A program made the position numbers and the translations under genes. Under the pieces are notes generated by a model. It saw only the letters and a list, made by a program, of their open reading frames with translations, did not search any database and had not been told where the DNA came from. This document shows, piece after piece, positions 41,482 to 52,792 of a DNA stretch of 64,000 bases (positions are counted from its first letter, which is position 1; the number at the start of each line of letters is the position of its first letter). Origin of the DNA: Pseudidiomarina salinarum (lineage in GTDB: Bacteria > Pseudomonadota > Gammaproteobacteria > Enterobacterales > Alteromonadaceae); contig NZ_JPER01000006.1 in NCBI RefSeq assembly GCF_000753715.1, positions 62,001-126,000 of the forward strand. Direction: 5' to 3'.

Positions 41482-43269
41482 ATGGCGAAGAACCCATTAA
41501 AAATCACTGAACTGGTACTGCGCGATGCGCATCAGTCGTTGCTAGCAACACGCATGCGGCTCGACGATATGTTGCCGATTGCGGCGCAGCTTGATGAAAT
41601 CGGGTACTGGTCGATGGAATCCTGGGGTGGAGCGACTTTTGACTCCTGTATTCGTTATCTCGGCGAAGATCCCTGGGAGCGCATCCGCGAAATTAAAAAG
41701 GCCATGCCGAAGACGCCACAGCAAATGCTATTGCGCGGCCAGAACCTGCTGGGTTACCGGCACTATGCCGATGATGTCGTTACCCGCTTTGTCGAGCGCG
41801 CCCGCGAAAACGGCGTCGACGTATTTCGTATTTTTGACGCCATGAATGATGTCCGTAACCTGCGCACCGCGATTAAAGCTGCCAAGGCGGTAGACGGCCA
41901 TGCACAGGGCACCATGTCGTACACAGTCAGCCCGGTTCACACGCTGGAAAAATGGGTGGCAATGGCTGAAGAACTGGCTGATTTAGGTTGCGATTCAATC
42001 TGCATCAAAGATATGGCCGGTTTATTACGTCCGCAGACTGCCTACGAACTCATCACAGCGCTCAAACAGGCCGTTGACGTACCTATCGCCATGCAATGTC
42101 ATGCGACCACCGGCTTAAGCACTGCAACCTATCAGAAGGCCATTGACGCCGGCATTGATATGCTCGATACCGCGATTTCATCAATGAGCATGACTTACGG
42201 GCATTCGGCGACTGAAACCCTGGTGGCGATGACCGAAGATACCGATCGGGATACCGGACTGGATTTAGCGCGGCTGGAAGAAATCGCCAGTTATTTTCGT
42301 GAAGTCAGAAAAAAATACGCCCGCTTCGAAGGCTCGCTCAAAGGTGTTGATGCCCGCATTCTGCTGGCGCAGGTGCCGGGCGGCATGCTTACGAATATGG
42401 AAAATCAGCTGCGCGAACAAGGCGCCGCCGACAAGTTTGACGAAGTGCTGGCTGAGATCCCCAAAGTACGGGAAGATTTAGGCTTTATCCCATTAGTAAC
42501 GCCCACCTCCCAGATCGTTGGCACCCAGGCGGTAATGAACGTACTTAGCGGCGAGCGGTATAAGTCGATATCGAAAGAAACTAAAGGCGTGCTGCGGGGC
42601 GAATACGGCGCCACAGCGGCACCGGTCAATAAAGAGCTGCAACAGCAAGTGCTGGAGGGTAAAGAACCTATTACCGTGCGCCCGGCTGATTTGATTGATG
42701 ATGAACTGGATGATTTGACCCGCGAACTGAAGCAACAGGCAAAAGAAGAAGGTATCCGGTTAGCCAAGAACGAAATTGACGATGTGCTTACCTATGCCTT
42801 GTTTCCACAGATTGGTCTGAAGTTTCTTAAAAACCGCGACGACCCATCAGCATTTGAGCCGGTCCCTACGGCAGATGAAGATAAGCCGTCAGCAGCGGAT
42901 AAGCCAGCTGCACAACCCGCTGCCGCCGATGAACCGGCCAGCTATCAGGTTAAAGTGGAAGGGAAAGTATTCCATGTAGAGGTCGGCCCGGCTGGCAATA
43001 TCACCTCAACCACAGACACCACAGCTTCACAGGCTCAGGGAACGGCTAAGGGCGATCAGACCACCATTAAGGCGCCGCTTGCGGGCAACGTGTTTAAGAT
43101 CCTGGTTAAGCCTGGTCAACAGGTTGCTGCCGGCGAAGTCGTGATCATCCTCGAAGCCATGAAAATGGAAACCGATATTAAGGCCGATAAGGATGGCACA
43201 GTAAAAGAGTTACTGGTTCGTGACGGTGACAGTGTCAATGTTGGTGATGCCTTGTTGATGATGGAGTAG
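41482..43269 (+). CDS. oadA: Oxaloacetate decarboxylase alpha subunit (biotin carrier)
   Basis: A 595-residue soluble subunit that moves the carboxyl of oxaloacetate to biotin. The carboxyltransferase TIM barrel begins [18 protein letters not shown] and includes KDMAGLLRP and QCHATTGLS metal ligands; a PYC/OADA domain follows to ~470. An Ala/Pro linker leads to a C-terminal biotinyl domain with EAMKMETDI (biotinylated lysine). Confidence 0.96.
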   Translation: MAKNPLKITELVLRDAHQSLLATRMRLDDMLPIAAQLDEIGYWSMESWGGATFDSCIRYLGEDPWERIREIKKAMPKTPQQMLLRGQNLLGYRHYADDVVTRFVERARENGVDVFRIFDAMNDVRNLRTAIKAAKAVDGHAQGTMSYTVSPVHTLEKWVAMAEELADLGCDSICIKDMAGLLRPQTAYELITALKQAVDVPIAMQCHATTGLSTATYQKAIDAGIDMLDTAISSMSMTYGHSATETLVAMTEDTDRDTGLDLARLEEIASYFREVRKKYARFEGSLKGVDARILLAQVPGGMLTNMENQLREQGAADKFDEVLAEIPKVREDLGFIPLVTPTSQIVGTQAVMNVLSGERYKSISKETKGVLRGEYGATAAPVNKELQQQVLEGKEPITVRPADLIDDELDDLTRELKQQAKEEGIRLAKNEIDDVLTYALFPQIGLKFLKNRDDPSAFEPVPTADEDKPSAADKPAAQPAAADEPASYQVKVEGKVFHVEVGPAGNITSTTDTTASQAQGTAKGDQTTIKAPLAGNVFKILVKPGQQVAAGEVVIILEAMKMETDIKADKDGTVKELLVRDGDSVNVGDALLMME

Positions 43270-43275
43270 ACGCCG

Positions 43276-44406
43276 ATGGAACGGTGGATGATGTTATGGA
43301 ACAGCACCGCGCTCTCAGCATTTACCTGGGGGCAGGCTGGCATGATGCTGGTTGGCGCACTGCTGCTTTATCTGGCGATCAGTAAAAAGTTTGAGCCGCT
43401 GTTATTGTTACCGATCGGATTTGGCGCCATTCTCGCCAACATCCCCCTGGCTGGCTTAAACGAGCCCGGCGGCCTGCTGTATTACATTTATCTGGTCGGT
43501 ATTGAAACCGGCATTTTCCCGCTCTTGATATTTATGGGTGTGGGAGCGCTTACTGACTTTGGTCCCTTGCTTGCTAACCCGCGTACCCTGTTGCTTGGCG
43601 CTGCCGCGCAGTTTGGTATCTTTGCGACCCTGCTGGGTGCTATTGCACTGAACTCGCTGCCCGGCTTTAACTTTACCCTGGCAGATGCCTCCGCCATCGC
43701 CATCATTGGCGGCGCGGATGGCCCGACCGCCATTTTCCTGGCCTCGCGGCTGGCGCCGGAATTGCTTGGTGCTATTGCTGTGGCAGCCTATTCCTATATG
43801 GCGCTGGTACCTATTATTCAGCCTCCTATTATGAAACTGCTGACGACCAAGGAAGAGCGGGCGGTAAAAATGGAACAGTTACGGCCGGTAGGCCGGCGTG
43901 AAAAAATTCTGTTTCCACTGGCGGTGCTCTTTTTAACCCTGCTGGTACTACCCACGGCGACGCCGCTGATCGGTATGTTCTGTCTGGGTAATCTGATGCG
44001 TGAAGCCGGTGTGGTTGATCGTCTGAGCAAGACTGCACAGAACGAGCTGATTAATATCGTAACTATCTTTCTGGGGCTGGCAGTGGGCGCCAAATTATCC
44101 GCCGCTGAATTTCTGTCGGTGCAGACTCTGGGCATTCTGGCTCTTGGCGCAGTTGCGTTTTCGGTAGGTACCGCATCGGGTGTGCTCATGGCAAAAGTGA
44201 TGGCGCGGTTTAGCAGCAAACCTATTAACCCGTTAATTGGCGCGGCCGGTGTTTCCGCAGTGCCCATGGCGGCTCGCGTCGTTAACAAGGTTGGGCTGGA
44301 GGCTAATCCGAATAACTTCCTGCTCATGCATGCTATGGGGCCCAATGTGGCCGGTGTGCTCGGCTCAGCAGTCGCTGCCGGTTTGCTATTGGCGCTGGTG
44401 GGCTAA
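43276..44406 (+). CDS. oadB: Oxaloacetate decarboxylase beta subunit (Na+ pump)
   Basis: A 376-residue multi-spanning subunit that decarboxylates carboxybiotin and expels Na+. The Na+-binding region [20 protein letters not shown] is intact, as is [19 protein letters not shown] near the end. The operon suggests that a sodium-motive force is used. It ends 10 nt before the 3' end of the convergent small membrane gene. Confidence 0.96.
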   Translation: MERWMMLWNSTALSAFTWGQAGMMLVGALLLYLAISKKFEPLLLLPIGFGAILANIPLAGLNEPGGLLYYIYLVGIETGIFPLLIFMGVGALTDFGPLLANPRTLLLGAAAQFGIFATLLGAIALNSLPGFNFTLADASAIAIIGGADGPTAIFLASRLAPELLGAIAVAAYSYMALVPIIQPPIMKLLTTKEERAVKMEQLRPVGRREKILFPLAVLFLTLLVLPTATPLIGMFCLGNLMREAGVVDRLSKTAQNELINIVTIFLGLAVGAKLSAAEFLSVQTLGILALGAVAFSVGTASGVLMAKVMARFSSKPINPLIGAAGVSAVPMAARVVNKVGLEANPNNFLLMHAMGPNVAGVLGSAVAAGLLLALVG

Positions 44407-44416
44407 GCGAAGGTTT

Positions 44417-44593
44417 TCAGGAACGTCCGGTTAGCCACAGCAGCAGCGTGTAAACTACGGCAATAAAGGCGCTGATAATAGCTATATAGATGAATCCGCG
44501 CAGCCCCTGGCGCAAAGAGTGTCCGTTTATTTGCAGGTACACTATCCATAATATCGACAATACCAGGGGAATTAAAAATAAAAAGCGCGTCAT
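44417..44593 (-). CDS. 58-residue two-helix membrane protein coupled to the kinase
   Basis: A small gene starting [20 protein letters not shown] and ending LLLWLTGRS. It forms two predicted membrane helices (~3-20 and ~34-54) joined by a short basic loop ([11 protein letters not shown]). The ATG overlaps the hybrid kinase stop by 4 nt (ATGA), so it should be translated with it. I recognise no family. Since the kinase itself has no membrane segment, this protein might tether or sense for it; that is inference. Confidence 0.6.
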   Translation of the reverse strand: MTRFLFLIPLVLSILWIVYLQINGHSLRQGLRGFIYIAIISAFIAVVYTLLLWLTGRS

Positions 44594-46704
44594 GATGATG
44601 AGTTCCTGTTTTGTTGCTGGCGCTGATGCCAGAGTGCCAGATCCGATGCCGCCTGGCGGGCCTGTTCCAGTAAGGGGTCGAGCCGGGTGATATGATCAGC
44701 CAGTAAATCGACCTGTCCCTCTTTCATATATTGCTCTAAGGTACTTGCCGTTGCCTGCAGACGCGTCAGGCCAAGATTGGCCGCCGCGCCTTTTAGCGAG
44801 TGAAAGAAGCGCCGTGCCTGATCATGCTGACCCTTAGCCAGAAAGTCGACCACCCGCAGCGGTGCTTCCTGATAATCCTGATGTAAACGCTCTACCAGTG
44901 ACACGTATAAAGTGACGTTATGCTGCAAGCGATTCATCGCGCCGGTAAAATCAATATCCCGGTGATGCGGGTAGTTAATGGCGCCGGCCACAGGGGCAGG
45001 TTGTGGTTCGAGCGTGGTGGTGCCGGCATTGTTTTGATAATCGCCCCGCAGACACCATTTTTCAGCAGCCTGATACAGCAGCTGTTCGTCAATCGGTTTA
45101 CTTAAATGATCCTGCATCCCAGCGGCCAGGGAGCTTTCCACATCTTCCGGGCTGGTATTGGCGCTCATGGCGATTATAGGTAACTGCCGGTATGAGTAAC
45201 GCGAACGAATGCGCTGGGCTGCCGTCAGCCCGTCCATTACCGGCATCTGTATATCCATGAACACCAGCGCGTAGTCCCGTTCAGCTACCCGGGCGAGCGC
45301 TTCTTCACCATGTTTGGCCACATCAACCTGCAAGCCTGCCTGTTCAAGCATTTCCCGGGCAATATGCTGGTTGATATCGTTATCTTCAACCAGCAAAACC
45401 GGCGCACCGTGCAGTTCACAGGGCAAGCTGAGTGGATCGCGATGCTGTTCCTGCGCGGTTATGGCCAGCGCAGAGCAAAGGACCCTGATTATCGCCGAAC
45501 TGGTGTAAGGCTTAACGATGTGATCGGCGACTCCGAGCTGATGTGCAGCAGTGATCAGTTCGCTGGCATGAAAGCTGGTAGCAAGAATCAGCCGCGGTGC
45601 ATTGTCGTAGTCCTGCATTTCGCGGCAGAAATCCAGGCCACTGATTCCGGGCAGTTGCCAGTCAACGAAACAGACATCAAAGTCCTGTTGCCGGACTAAT
45701 TCCAGTCCCTCTTCGGCAGTGCGACAGGTACGGATATCCACCTGGTAGCTGCGTAGTAATTCGGTGAGCATTTCGCGGGTGGTCAGATTGTCTTCAATCG
45801 CCAGTACCCGCTTCCCAGCCAGCCGCGGCAGGAGCATGTTCTGGGCGCTGGTATCCTGGTCCTGCTGTAACGGCAGTTTCAACTCGAGAAAAAAGGTTGA
45901 GCCCTGACCCAGACTGCTGATCACGCCCAGGCCATGCTGATTCATCAACTTAACGATACGCTGGCTGATTGCCAGACCCAGGCCGGTACCGCCAAATTTG
46001 CGGGTGGTGGAACTGTCAGCCTGTGAAAACGCCTGAAACAGGCGGGCGCGCTGCTCTTCATCCATACCTATACCGGTATCAGTGACCGATAACCGCAGGT
46101 AAACCTCGTCAGTGTCTAAATCGAGTAAGGTCGCGGAGACGACGATTTCGCCGTGCTCGGTAAACTTAATGGCGTTGCTGACCAGGTTGACCAGTACCTG
46201 GTTGATGCGCAGCGGATCGCCAATCAAGCGGGTGGGGATATTGCCCGGTAAACTGATAATAAATTCCAGGTCTTTGTCATGCGCCCGGTAGGCAAACATA
46301 TCTGCCAGGTTAGCGAGCACTTCCTCAAGATCAAAAGGAATAGCTTCAATGGTTAGCTTATCGGCTTCAAGTTTTGAAAAATCCAGCAGGTCATTAATGA
46401 TGCCAAGTAGCATCCGTGACGAACTTTCAATAGACTTTAAATACCCGCGCTGCTTTTCGTTCAGGTCGGTTTTCAGCGACAGTTGGGTCATGCCCAGAAT
46501 GGCATTTATGGGGGTACGGATTTCGTGGCTCATATTGGCCAGGAACTCACTTTTAGCCTGATTGGCCTGCTCAGCACTGCGGATTGCCCGTTGCATCTCT
46601 TCCAGCTGCGCCAGTTCGGCCGCAGAAGGGACGGCCGATGCGGATGGTTTCTGTGGTTTGCTGATTCGGCTGCGGAGCCAGTGCCAAACGGAGCTAACGG
46701 ACAT
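44590..46704 (-). CDS. Soluble hybrid sensor histidine kinase (HisKA-HATPase-REC-REC-HPt)
   Basis: A ~704-residue multidomain phosphorelay protein, counted from the ATG at 46704. A coiled stretch precedes HisKA ([17 protein letters not shown], His ~60), then HATPase ([27 protein letters not shown]), a first receiver ([11 protein letters not shown]), a second receiver ([11 protein letters not shown]) and a C-terminal HPt ([12 protein letters not shown]). No membrane segment or sensor domain is present. Upstream in-frame starts at 46743 and 46767 are possible but would run toward gshA. The final output regulator is not adjacent. Confidence 0.92.
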   Translation of the reverse strand: MSVSSVWHWLRSRISKPQKPSASAVPSAAELAQLEEMQRAIRSAEQANQAKSEFLANMSHEIRTPINAILGMTQLSLKTDLNEKQRGYLKSIESSSRMLLGIINDLLDFSKLEADKLTIEAIPFDLEEVLANLADMFAYRAHDKDLEFIISLPGNIPTRLIGDPLRINQVLVNLVSNAIKFTEHGEIVVSATLLDLDTDEVYLRLSVTDTGIGMDEEQRARLFQAFSQADSSTTRKFGGTGLGLAISQRIVKLMNQHGLGVISSLGQGSTFFLELKLPLQQDQDTSAQNMLLPRLAGKRVLAIEDNLTTREMLTELLRSYQVDIRTCRTAEEGLELVRQQDFDVCFVDWQLPGISGLDFCREMQDYDNAPRLILATSFHASELITAAHQLGVADHIVKPYTSSAIIRVLCSALAITAQEQHRDPLSLPCELHGAPVLLVEDNDINQHIAREMLEQAGLQVDVAKHGEEALARVAERDYALVFMDIQMPVMDGLTAAQRIRSRYSYRQLPIIAMSANTSPEDVESSLAAGMQDHLSKPIDEQLLYQAAEKWCLRGDYQNNAGTTTLEPQPAPVAGAINYPHHRDIDFTGAMNRLQHNVTLYVSLVERLHQDYQEAPLRVVDFLAKGQHDQARRFFHSLKGAAANLGLTRLQATASTLEQYMKEGQVDLLADHITRLDPLLEQARQAASDLALWHQRQQQNRNSSS

Positions 46705-46874
46705 AGTCGGATGTTTTACCTCATAAAGTGTCCCGGCTATCATGCCACGCACAGTGGCTAACGCCAAGTAACGAAATTGCCTGTTTTTGCCATTGCTGGC
46801 ATGGACTAGCGGGTTATTTACCAGTAAGCTTTCGGCATAAGTTACCGAGTTGCGTTATAAGGCAGGATATCCTT

Positions 46875-48470
46875 TTGCAGTTACCATTTTCCAGTTCGTT
46901 GCAGCTTCTCGCTGAGCCCGCGCACCGCGAGGCGTTAACGCAAATCAGTCGTGGTATTGAACGCGAGTGTCTGCGCATCACCCCGCAAGGCAAACTGGCC
47001 GCCACTGAGCACCCGCCGGCCTTAGGCGCTGCGCTGACGCATCCCTATATAACGACCGACTATGCCGAAATGCTGATGGAGTTTATCACGCCGGTAGCCC
47101 AGAGCATCGACGTGACGCTGCAACAACTTGAAGATATTCATAAGTATACTTACCGGCATTTAGGCGAAGACTTGTTGTGGCCACTGAGCATGCCCTGTTT
47201 TGTTGGCGACGTCGCCGATATCCATATTGCCCGTTATGGCAGCTCGCATAGTGGCCAGATGAAAACGCTATACCGCAAAGGCCTGACCCAGCGCTATGGC
47301 GGTGGCATGCAGATCATTGCCGGCGTGCATTATAATTTTTCGGTACCGCAGGCGATCTGGGAGCAACTGGCAGCCGCGGAAAATGTGACGCCCGACGCGC
47401 ATTATATTTCGCGCCGCTATTTTGATCTGATTCGTAACTATAAGCGCATTTGCTGGGTTATTCCTTACCTGTTCGGTGCGTCGCCGGCGGTATGTAAATC
47501 TTTTCTCAAACATGCCGAAGGCGATATTGAATTTAAGGAGCATGGCAAGGGCACGCTCTACCGGCCCTACAGCACCTCGCTGCGGATGAGCGATTTGGGC
47601 TACACCAACCGCGAACAGGCGGATTTGCGGATCACCTATAACTCGGTGGAAGAATATATCCATGGCCTGCGTCGCGCTATTACCACGCCATCAAAGGAAT
47701 TTGGCCGGCTGGGTATAAAAGTCGGCGGAGAGTATCAGCAGTTGAACGACAATATTCTGCAAATTGAGAATGAATTCTACTCGCCAATCAGACCAAAACG
47801 GGTGGCGCGCGCAGGTGAAACCCCGACTCAGGCGCTGGAGCGCGGTGGTGTTGAATACATTGAAGTCCGCGCCCTTGATGTGAACCCTTTCAGTTCCATA
47901 GGTATCACCGCTGAACAAATCCGCCTGCTGGACCTGCTACTGATGTACTGCCTGCTACAACCCAGTCCGCGGCTTAATCTTGAGCAGCAGCATGAGGCGG
48001 ATCGCAATTTCAACCGGGTGGTACTGGATGGCCGTAATCCACAGCTGACATTACTGACCGAAGGGTATGAGCGGCCACTGGCAGACTGGCTGGAAGAACT
48101 CTTCGCTGACTTTCAGCCAATCGCTGCCGCATTTGATGCAGCTCATAACAGCAACGATTATCAGCAAACTGTCGCGAATCATTACCGTGCGGTCCTGAAT
48201 CCGGAGCTGACTTTCTCGGGGCAGTTTATGCGCATTCTGCGGGAAGAAAATATTGATAACGGTGAATTTGGTATGCAGCTTGCCGCTCAATATCGCGACG
48301 CGATGCAGCAGCCACTGCGTTACTTTAGTGATGCCGAATTTAGTGAGTGGACTGAGCTGTCATTGAAGCAGCAACAGGATCGTGAGCAACAAGATGCCGG
48401 CAGCTCATTTGATGATTTTCTTACCGAATATTTTCGCCGCGCCGCCTGCGCCAGTCCGGAGTGCCTCTGA
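46875..48470 (+). CDS. gshA: Glutamate-cysteine ligase
   Basis: A 531-residue enzyme for the first step of glutathione synthesis. The frame is open from 46728, but the first 49 codons look unlike protein and overlap the kinase. I favour the TTG at 46875 (LQLPFSSSLQLL), 8 nt after GGA, because family similarity begins just after (ISRGIERECLRITPQGKLA). Other motifs are ITTDYAEMLMEFITPV, GVHYNFS, WVIPYLFGASPAVC and EYIEVRALDVNPFS. The stop overlaps the next start (TGATG). Confidence 0.92.
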   Translation: MQLPFSSSLQLLAEPAHREALTQISRGIERECLRITPQGKLAATEHPPALGAALTHPYITTDYAEMLMEFITPVAQSIDVTLQQLEDIHKYTYRHLGEDLLWPLSMPCFVGDVADIHIARYGSSHSGQMKTLYRKGLTQRYGGGMQIIAGVHYNFSVPQAIWEQLAAAENVTPDAHYISRRYFDLIRNYKRICWVIPYLFGASPAVCKSFLKHAEGDIEFKEHGKGTLYRPYSTSLRMSDLGYTNREQADLRITYNSVEEYIHGLRRAITTPSKEFGRLGIKVGGEYQQLNDNILQIENEFYSPIRPKRVARAGETPTQALERGGVEYIEVRALDVNPFSSIGITAEQIRLLDLLLMYCLLQPSPRLNLEQQHEADRNFNRVVLDGRNPQLTLLTEGYERPLADWLEELFADFQPIAAAFDAAHNSNDYQQTVANHYRAVLNPELTFSGQFMRILREENIDNGEFGMQLAAQYRDAMQQPLRYFSDAEFSEWTELSLKQQQDREQQDAGSSFDDFLTEYFRRAACASPECL

Positions 48471-49102
48471 TGGGCCGGCGGGTATTACATCGGACAATGC
48501 GTACCACGCTGCTTGTTAGTGCGGTAGCCCTGGCTGGTTGTAGTACCGCGCCGCCACAAAAGCCGGATGACCTGTGCGAAGTGTTTTTTGAAAAACGTGA
48601 CTGGTATGACGCCGCCAACCGCATGAGCGAAAAATACGGTGTCCCGATTCAGGTTCCCATGGCGATGATGTATCAGGAAAGTTCATTCAAACACGATGCT
48701 AAACCGCCCCGCGACTATATCTTATGGGTAATTCCCTGGGGTAGGGTAAGCAGTGCTTATGGTTATTCCCAGGCAAAAACACCAACCTGGACTGATTATC
48801 AGCGTGAAACCGGCAATAACTGGGCATCCCGGGATAATTTCGATGACGCCATCGATTTTATGGGCTGGTTTGTGACTAAAAGCGCAAAAGTAAACGGGGT
48901 ATCGAAGTGGGATGCTTATGCCCAGTACCTTAATTACCATGAAGGCTGGGGCGGCTACCGGCGGCAGACTTACGTGAAGAAGCCCTGGTTAGTGAAAGTC
49001 GCTCGCCGGGTTAAAGAGCGCGCCGGTATTTATGGCACGCAGTTACGCAGCTGTGAGGAAGAATTGCAGCGGGGCTGGCTGTGGCGGCTATTTTTCGACT
49101 GA
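48470..49102 (+). CDS. Lipoprotein with transglycosylase SLT-like domain
   Basis: A ~210-residue predicted lipoprotein. From the ATG at 48470, coupled to gshA by TGATG, the signal peptide leads to the lipobox ALAGC; a shorter start at 48497 is possible. The mature part has PIQVPMAMMYQESSFKHDAK, where the glutamate fits the catalytic residue of SLT lytic transglycosylases, and later AYGYSQAKTPTW and YLNYHEGWGGYRR, matching lysozyme-like motifs. It probably cleaves peptidoglycan from the outer membrane. Confidence 0.8.
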   Translation: MGRRVLHRTMRTTLLVSAVALAGCSTAPPQKPDDLCEVFFEKRDWYDAANRMSEKYGVPIQVPMAMMYQESSFKHDAKPPRDYILWVIPWGRVSSAYGYSQAKTPTWTDYQRETGNNWASRDNFDDAIDFMGWFVTKSAKVNGVSKWDAYAQYLNYHEGWGGYRRQTYVKKPWLVKVARRVKERAGIYGTQLRSCEEELQRGWLWRLFFD

Positions 49103-49106
49103 TAAG

Positions 49107-50393
49107 TTAATCTGTCCGGGAAATAAAGTAATCAGGCAAAAAGCGCACCAACTTGACCATATGCTCGCCACTTTCAATAACCTCAAGCGCATAGGTATCA
49201 ACACGCATACACAGCGGCTGACGGGGGATATCTCCCAACTGTTCAATGATCAGGCCGCTGACCGTTTTGGGCCCGTCGGTTGGTAAGTTCCAGTTCAGTT
49301 CTTTATTTAAGTCCCGGATGTTGGCGACGCCTTCGACCAGCACCGAACCATCAGGCTGGATAATCACAGATTCACTTGGTGGCGGCGAAATACTGGTGGT
49401 AAAATCGCCGACGATTTCTTCCAGAATATCTTCCAGAGTAACCAGGCCCTGAATATCACCGTACTCGTCCACCACCAGACCAATGCGTTCTTTGCTGCGC
49501 TGGAATTTAAGCAACTGAACATTAAGCGGCGTACCTTCCGGAATATAGTAAATCTCCCTGGCTGCACGTATCACCTCGGCTTTATCAATTTCACTACTTG
49601 CCTTGGTGACCAGTTGCATAATATCGCGGGCGTGTAAGAAACCTATGGCATCGTCAATTTCGTTGCGATAGAGCAACAGCCGGGTATGCTGCGCCTGGGA
49701 TAACTGGCGGATAATTGTCTTCAGATCATCCTGGGCGTCGATGCCACTGATTTCAGCGCGCGGGATCATCACATCTTCAACGGTTACTTTTTCCAGATCC
49801 AGAATGCTTATTAGCATTTCCTGGTGACCGCGTGGAATCATTGAATTCGCTTCATTAACCACAGTGCGCAGCTCTTCGCTGCTAAGGGCATCCCGGCCGG
49901 CGATATTGCGGGGGTTAATACCGAGCAGCCGCATAAAACCGTTGGTAACAAAGTTAATCGCTGCTACCAGCGGATACATGATAGTCAGCAGCGGCTTGAG
50001 AATAACCGAACTGGGAAAAGCAACCTGCTCAGGATGCAGCGCTGCTATGGTTTTCGGTGTGATTTCAGCAAAAATAAGCACCACTACGGTTAGTCCCAGC
50101 GTGGCGACCAGAATCCCCGCGTCACCAAACCAGCGTAAACAGACGATGGTCGCGATAGCTGAGGCGGCGATATTGACCAGGTTATTGCCAATCAGTATCA
50201 GGCCAATCAGCCGGTCCGGACGATCCAGCAGATATTGGACCCGTTTGGCACCACTATGATCTTGCTGCACCAGATGACGTAAGCGGTAGCGATTCACCGA
50301 CATCATGCCGGTTTCTGAACCAGAAAAATAAGCGGAAAGGAACAGAAGGACGCCCAGTATAATCAGCAGCGTCGAGGTGGCTATTTCGTCCAA
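49107..50393 (-). CDS. yfjD: HlyC/CorC (CNNM) family transporter YfjD
   Basis: A 428-residue membrane protein of the CNNM/CorB family linked to Mg2+ transport. The order is an N-terminal CNNM domain (~1-190, AYFSGSETGMMSVNRYRLRHLV), a paired CBS domain (VEDVMIPRAEISGID; GLVVDEYGDIQGLVTLEDILEEIVGDF), and a CorC/HlyC C-terminal domain. TTG is the likely start (50393). It follows ypjD on the same strand, opposite ffh, as in E. coli. Confidence 0.92.
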   Translation of the reverse strand: MDEIATSTLLIILGVLLFLSAYFSGSETGMMSVNRYRLRHLVQQDHSGAKRVQYLLDRPDRLIGLILIGNNLVNIAASAIATIVCLRWFGDAGILVATLGLTVVVLIFAEITPKTIAALHPEQVAFPSSVILKPLLTIMYPLVAAINFVTNGFMRLLGINPRNIAGRDALSSEELRTVVNEANSMIPRGHQEMLISILDLEKVTVEDVMIPRAEISGIDAQDDLKTIIRQLSQAQHTRLLLYRNEIDDAIGFLHARDIMQLVTKASSEIDKAEVIRAAREIYYIPEGTPLNVQLLKFQRSKERIGLVVDEYGDIQGLVTLEDILEEIVGDFTTSISPPPSESVIIQPDGSVLVEGVANIRDLNKELNWNLPTDGPKTVSGLIIEQLGDIPRQPLCMRVDTYALEVIESGEHMVKLVRFLPDYFISRTD

Positions 50394-50481
50394 AAATGAT
50401 ACCTGTAGTAGAAGTCCAGTTGCCTAATGTAATCAGCCTGACCGTCAAGTCAAGTAAACCGCGACAAAATCATATGTACTG

Positions 50482-51273
50482 CTATGCAGCCAGCAATATA
50501 TCCTTCACAAAGCGGCTGCCGAAATACGCGATAGTCAGTATGACACTGGCAACCACACTGGCAATAACCAGGCCGCGCCCGCGAATACCACGAACGCCGT
50601 GCAAATAGACCACGGCAAGGTAAATGACAGCAGCAACAGAGCTTAGTATAGTTTTATGTGACTGCCCCTGCACAAACATATTGTCGAGAAAAATAAAGCC
50701 GCTTATTAAAGCCGCAATCAACATCAGGGTACCGGTACTGAGCAGCCGGAAAAAATAGCGCTCTACTGTCATTAGCGGCGGCAGGTAACTGGCCACTGCA
50801 TTCACCTTATGCTGTTTCAGCAGGTAGGTCAGATACAGCAACTGCACCGCATAAAGGGTCGCAAGTAGCAGCACGGCATAAGCGATCAGCGATAATACGA
50901 TATGGATAGCCAGCCCGTAATTGTTACCCAGCGATGCGCCCCAGTTCACCGGGGTCGCCAGCAGCAGTACCGTACTCACCGCGGCAAAGAGGTAAATCAC
51001 CGGCCGTAGCAACAAACCGCCGGAGCGGTTATGGCGCACCAGTGACAACAGCGCCAGGAAAAATGCGACGCTACTGAGGCTGCTGGTGATGTTCAGGTGG
51101 TCAAAATCGTCGGCGCTGAGATATTGCCATAGCAACAGACCATGGCTCAGAACGGCTGCAAAGGGCAGTAACTGTTGCCACAGCAGCGGGCCAGCGCGAT
51201 AAGCCAGGCGGCGCCACAGTACAATGGCGCTGGCCAGATACAGTAACAGCGTAATAAGCAGCAATATCAACAT
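50482..51273 (-). CDS. ypjD: YpjD, cytochrome c assembly (CcsA-like) family membrane protein
   Basis: A 263-residue, multi-helix inner-membrane protein of the CcsA/CcmC-like family. Histidines in membrane-flanking positions (LAIHVLSLIAYAVLL, FVQGQSHKTILSSVAAVIYLAVVYLHGVRGIRGR) are typical. In E. coli and Salmonella the orthologue sits between ffh and yfjD and has been linked to divalent-cation tolerance. It is divergent from ffh across 145 bp. Confidence 0.87.
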   Translation of the reverse strand: MLILLLITLLLYLASAIVLWRRLAYRAGPLLWQQLLPFAAVLSHGLLLWQYLSADDFDHLNITSSLSSVAFFLALLSLVRHNRSGGLLLRPVIYLFAAVSTVLLLATPVNWGASLGNNYGLAIHIVLSLIAYAVLLLATLYAVQLLYLTYLLKQHKVNAVASYLPPLMTVERYFFRLLSTGTLMLIAALISGFIFLDNMFVQGQSHKTILSSVAAVIYLAVVYLHGVRGIRGRGLVIASVVASVILTIAYFGSRFVKDILLAA

Positions 51274-51418
51274 GACCTAACCTGATCTATAAAGTGATAA
51301 GCAAGTATATGCATTGTCACAATGAAACCCAATAGGAACAAGAAACTTTGCTTGATTTCAGGTATACTGGTCGCCATATAAATTGAACTAATTAACGCAG
51401 TAGATTGGAAGCATCGGC

Positions 51419-52792
51419 ATGTTTGAAAACTTAAGCCAACGACTGACACAGTCACTAAAATCGATCGGTGGTCGCGGCCGGCTGACAGAAGACAATATTA
51501 AAGATACCTTGCGTGAAGTGCGCATGGCGCTGCTGGAAGCCGATGTGGCCCTGCCAGTGGTGCGCGATTTTATCAGCCGGGTAAAAGAGCGCGCGATTGG
51601 TGCTGAGGTTAACAAGAGCCTTACGCCTGGCCAGGTATTTATTAAGATTGTGCAGCAGGAGCTGGAACATGCGATGGGCGAAGGGAACGTTCCCCTCAAT
51701 CTGAGCACGCAACCGCCAGCGGTTATTCTCATGGCGGGTTTGCAGGGTGCCGGTAAAACCACCAGCGTCGGTAAGCTGGCGCGCTATTTGCGCGAAAAGC
51801 ACAAAAAGAAAGTACTGGTCGTCAGCGCGGACGTTTATCGCCCGGCTGCGATTAAGCAGCTGCAGACTCTTGCCGCAGAAGTTGACGTTGAGTTTTTCCC
51901 GTCTTCAACTGAACAGAAGCCAGTCGCTATTGCCCAGGCGGCAATTGATTATGCCCGCAAGAAGTTTCTTGATGTAGTGCTGGTAGATACCGCCGGCCGG
52001 ACTGCTATCGATGAAGTCATGATGACGGAAATCCAGCAGTTACATACCGCCGTCAAGCCAATTGAAACCCTGTTCGTCGTTGATGCCATGACCGGCCAGG
52101 ATGCCGCCAACACAGCGAAGGCCTTCAGTGAAGCGCTGCCCCTGACCGGTGTTATTCTGACCAAAGTCGATGGTGACGCGCGCGGCGGTGCAGCTTTATC
52201 GATCCGGCATATTACCGGCCAGCCAATTAAGTTTTTAGGCGTTGGCGAAAAGAATAGTGCGCTTGAGCCTTTCCATCCCGAGCGCGTCGCCTCGCGTATT
52301 CTCGGCATGGGCGACGTATTGTCGCTGATCGATGAACTGGAAACCAAAGTTGATCGGGATAAAGCTGAAAAAGTTGCCCGCAAGGTCATGAAGCAGGGTA
52401 AATTTTCGCTTGAAGATTTCCGTGATCAGTTGGTCCAGATGCGCGATATGGGTGGCATGATGGGTATGCTCGATAAAATGCCGGGCATGGGCAACGTGAG
52501 CTCACAGGTTAAAGGTCAGCTGGACGACAAAATGACCGTGCGCATGGAAGCTATTATTAATTCTATGACGCCGAAAGAGCGTGAACATCCCGATGTAATT
52601 AAGGGCTCTCGCAAGCGCCGGATCGCTGCAGGGTCGGGCACTCAGGTGCAGGATGTGAATAAACTGCTCAAGCAATTCATGCAGATGCAGAAAATGATGA
52701 AAAAAATGAAAGGCGGTGGCATGGCAAAAATGATGCGCGGCCTTGGCGGTATGGGGGGCAAAATGCCTCCGGGGATGCTCCCGAAACGATAG
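51419..52792 (+). CDS. ffh: Signal recognition particle protein Ffh
   Basis: A 457-residue SRP GTPase that targets membrane proteins co-translationally. The N domain (~1-90) precedes the G domain with LQGAGKTTSVGKLA (~108), DTAGRT and TKVDGDARGG. A methionine-rich M domain (~300-457), which binds 4.5S RNA and signal peptides, ends in a Gly/Met-rich tail. It precedes rpsP with 148 bp between, which contains no gene. Confidence 0.98.
   Translation: MFENLSQRLTQSLKSIGGRGRLTEDNIKDTLREVRMALLEADVALPVVRDFISRVKERAIGAEVNKSLTPGQVFIKIVQQELEHAMGEGNVPLNLSTQPPAVILMAGLQGAGKTTSVGKLARYLREKHKKKVLVVSADVYRPAAIKQLQTLAAEVDVEFFPSSTEQKPVAIAQAAIDYARKKFLDVVLVDTAGRTAIDEVMMTEIQQLHTAVKPIETLFVVDAMTGQDAANTAKAFSEALPLTGVILTKVDGDARGGAALSIRHITGQPIKFLGVGEKNSALEPFHPERVASRILGMGDVLSLIDELETKVDRDKAEKVARKVMKQGKFSLEDFRDQLVQMRDMGGMMGMLDKMPGMGNVSSQVKGQLDDKMTVRMEAIINSMTPKEREHPDVIKGSRKRRIAAGSGTQVQDVNKLLKQFMQMQKMMKKMKGGGMAKMMRGLGGMGGKMPPGMLPKR

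Noticed and set aside
46728-46874. 49-codon N-terminal extension of gshA
   Set aside because: Its sequence is unlike the family, overlaps the divergent kinase control region, and similarity begins only after the TTG at 46875.
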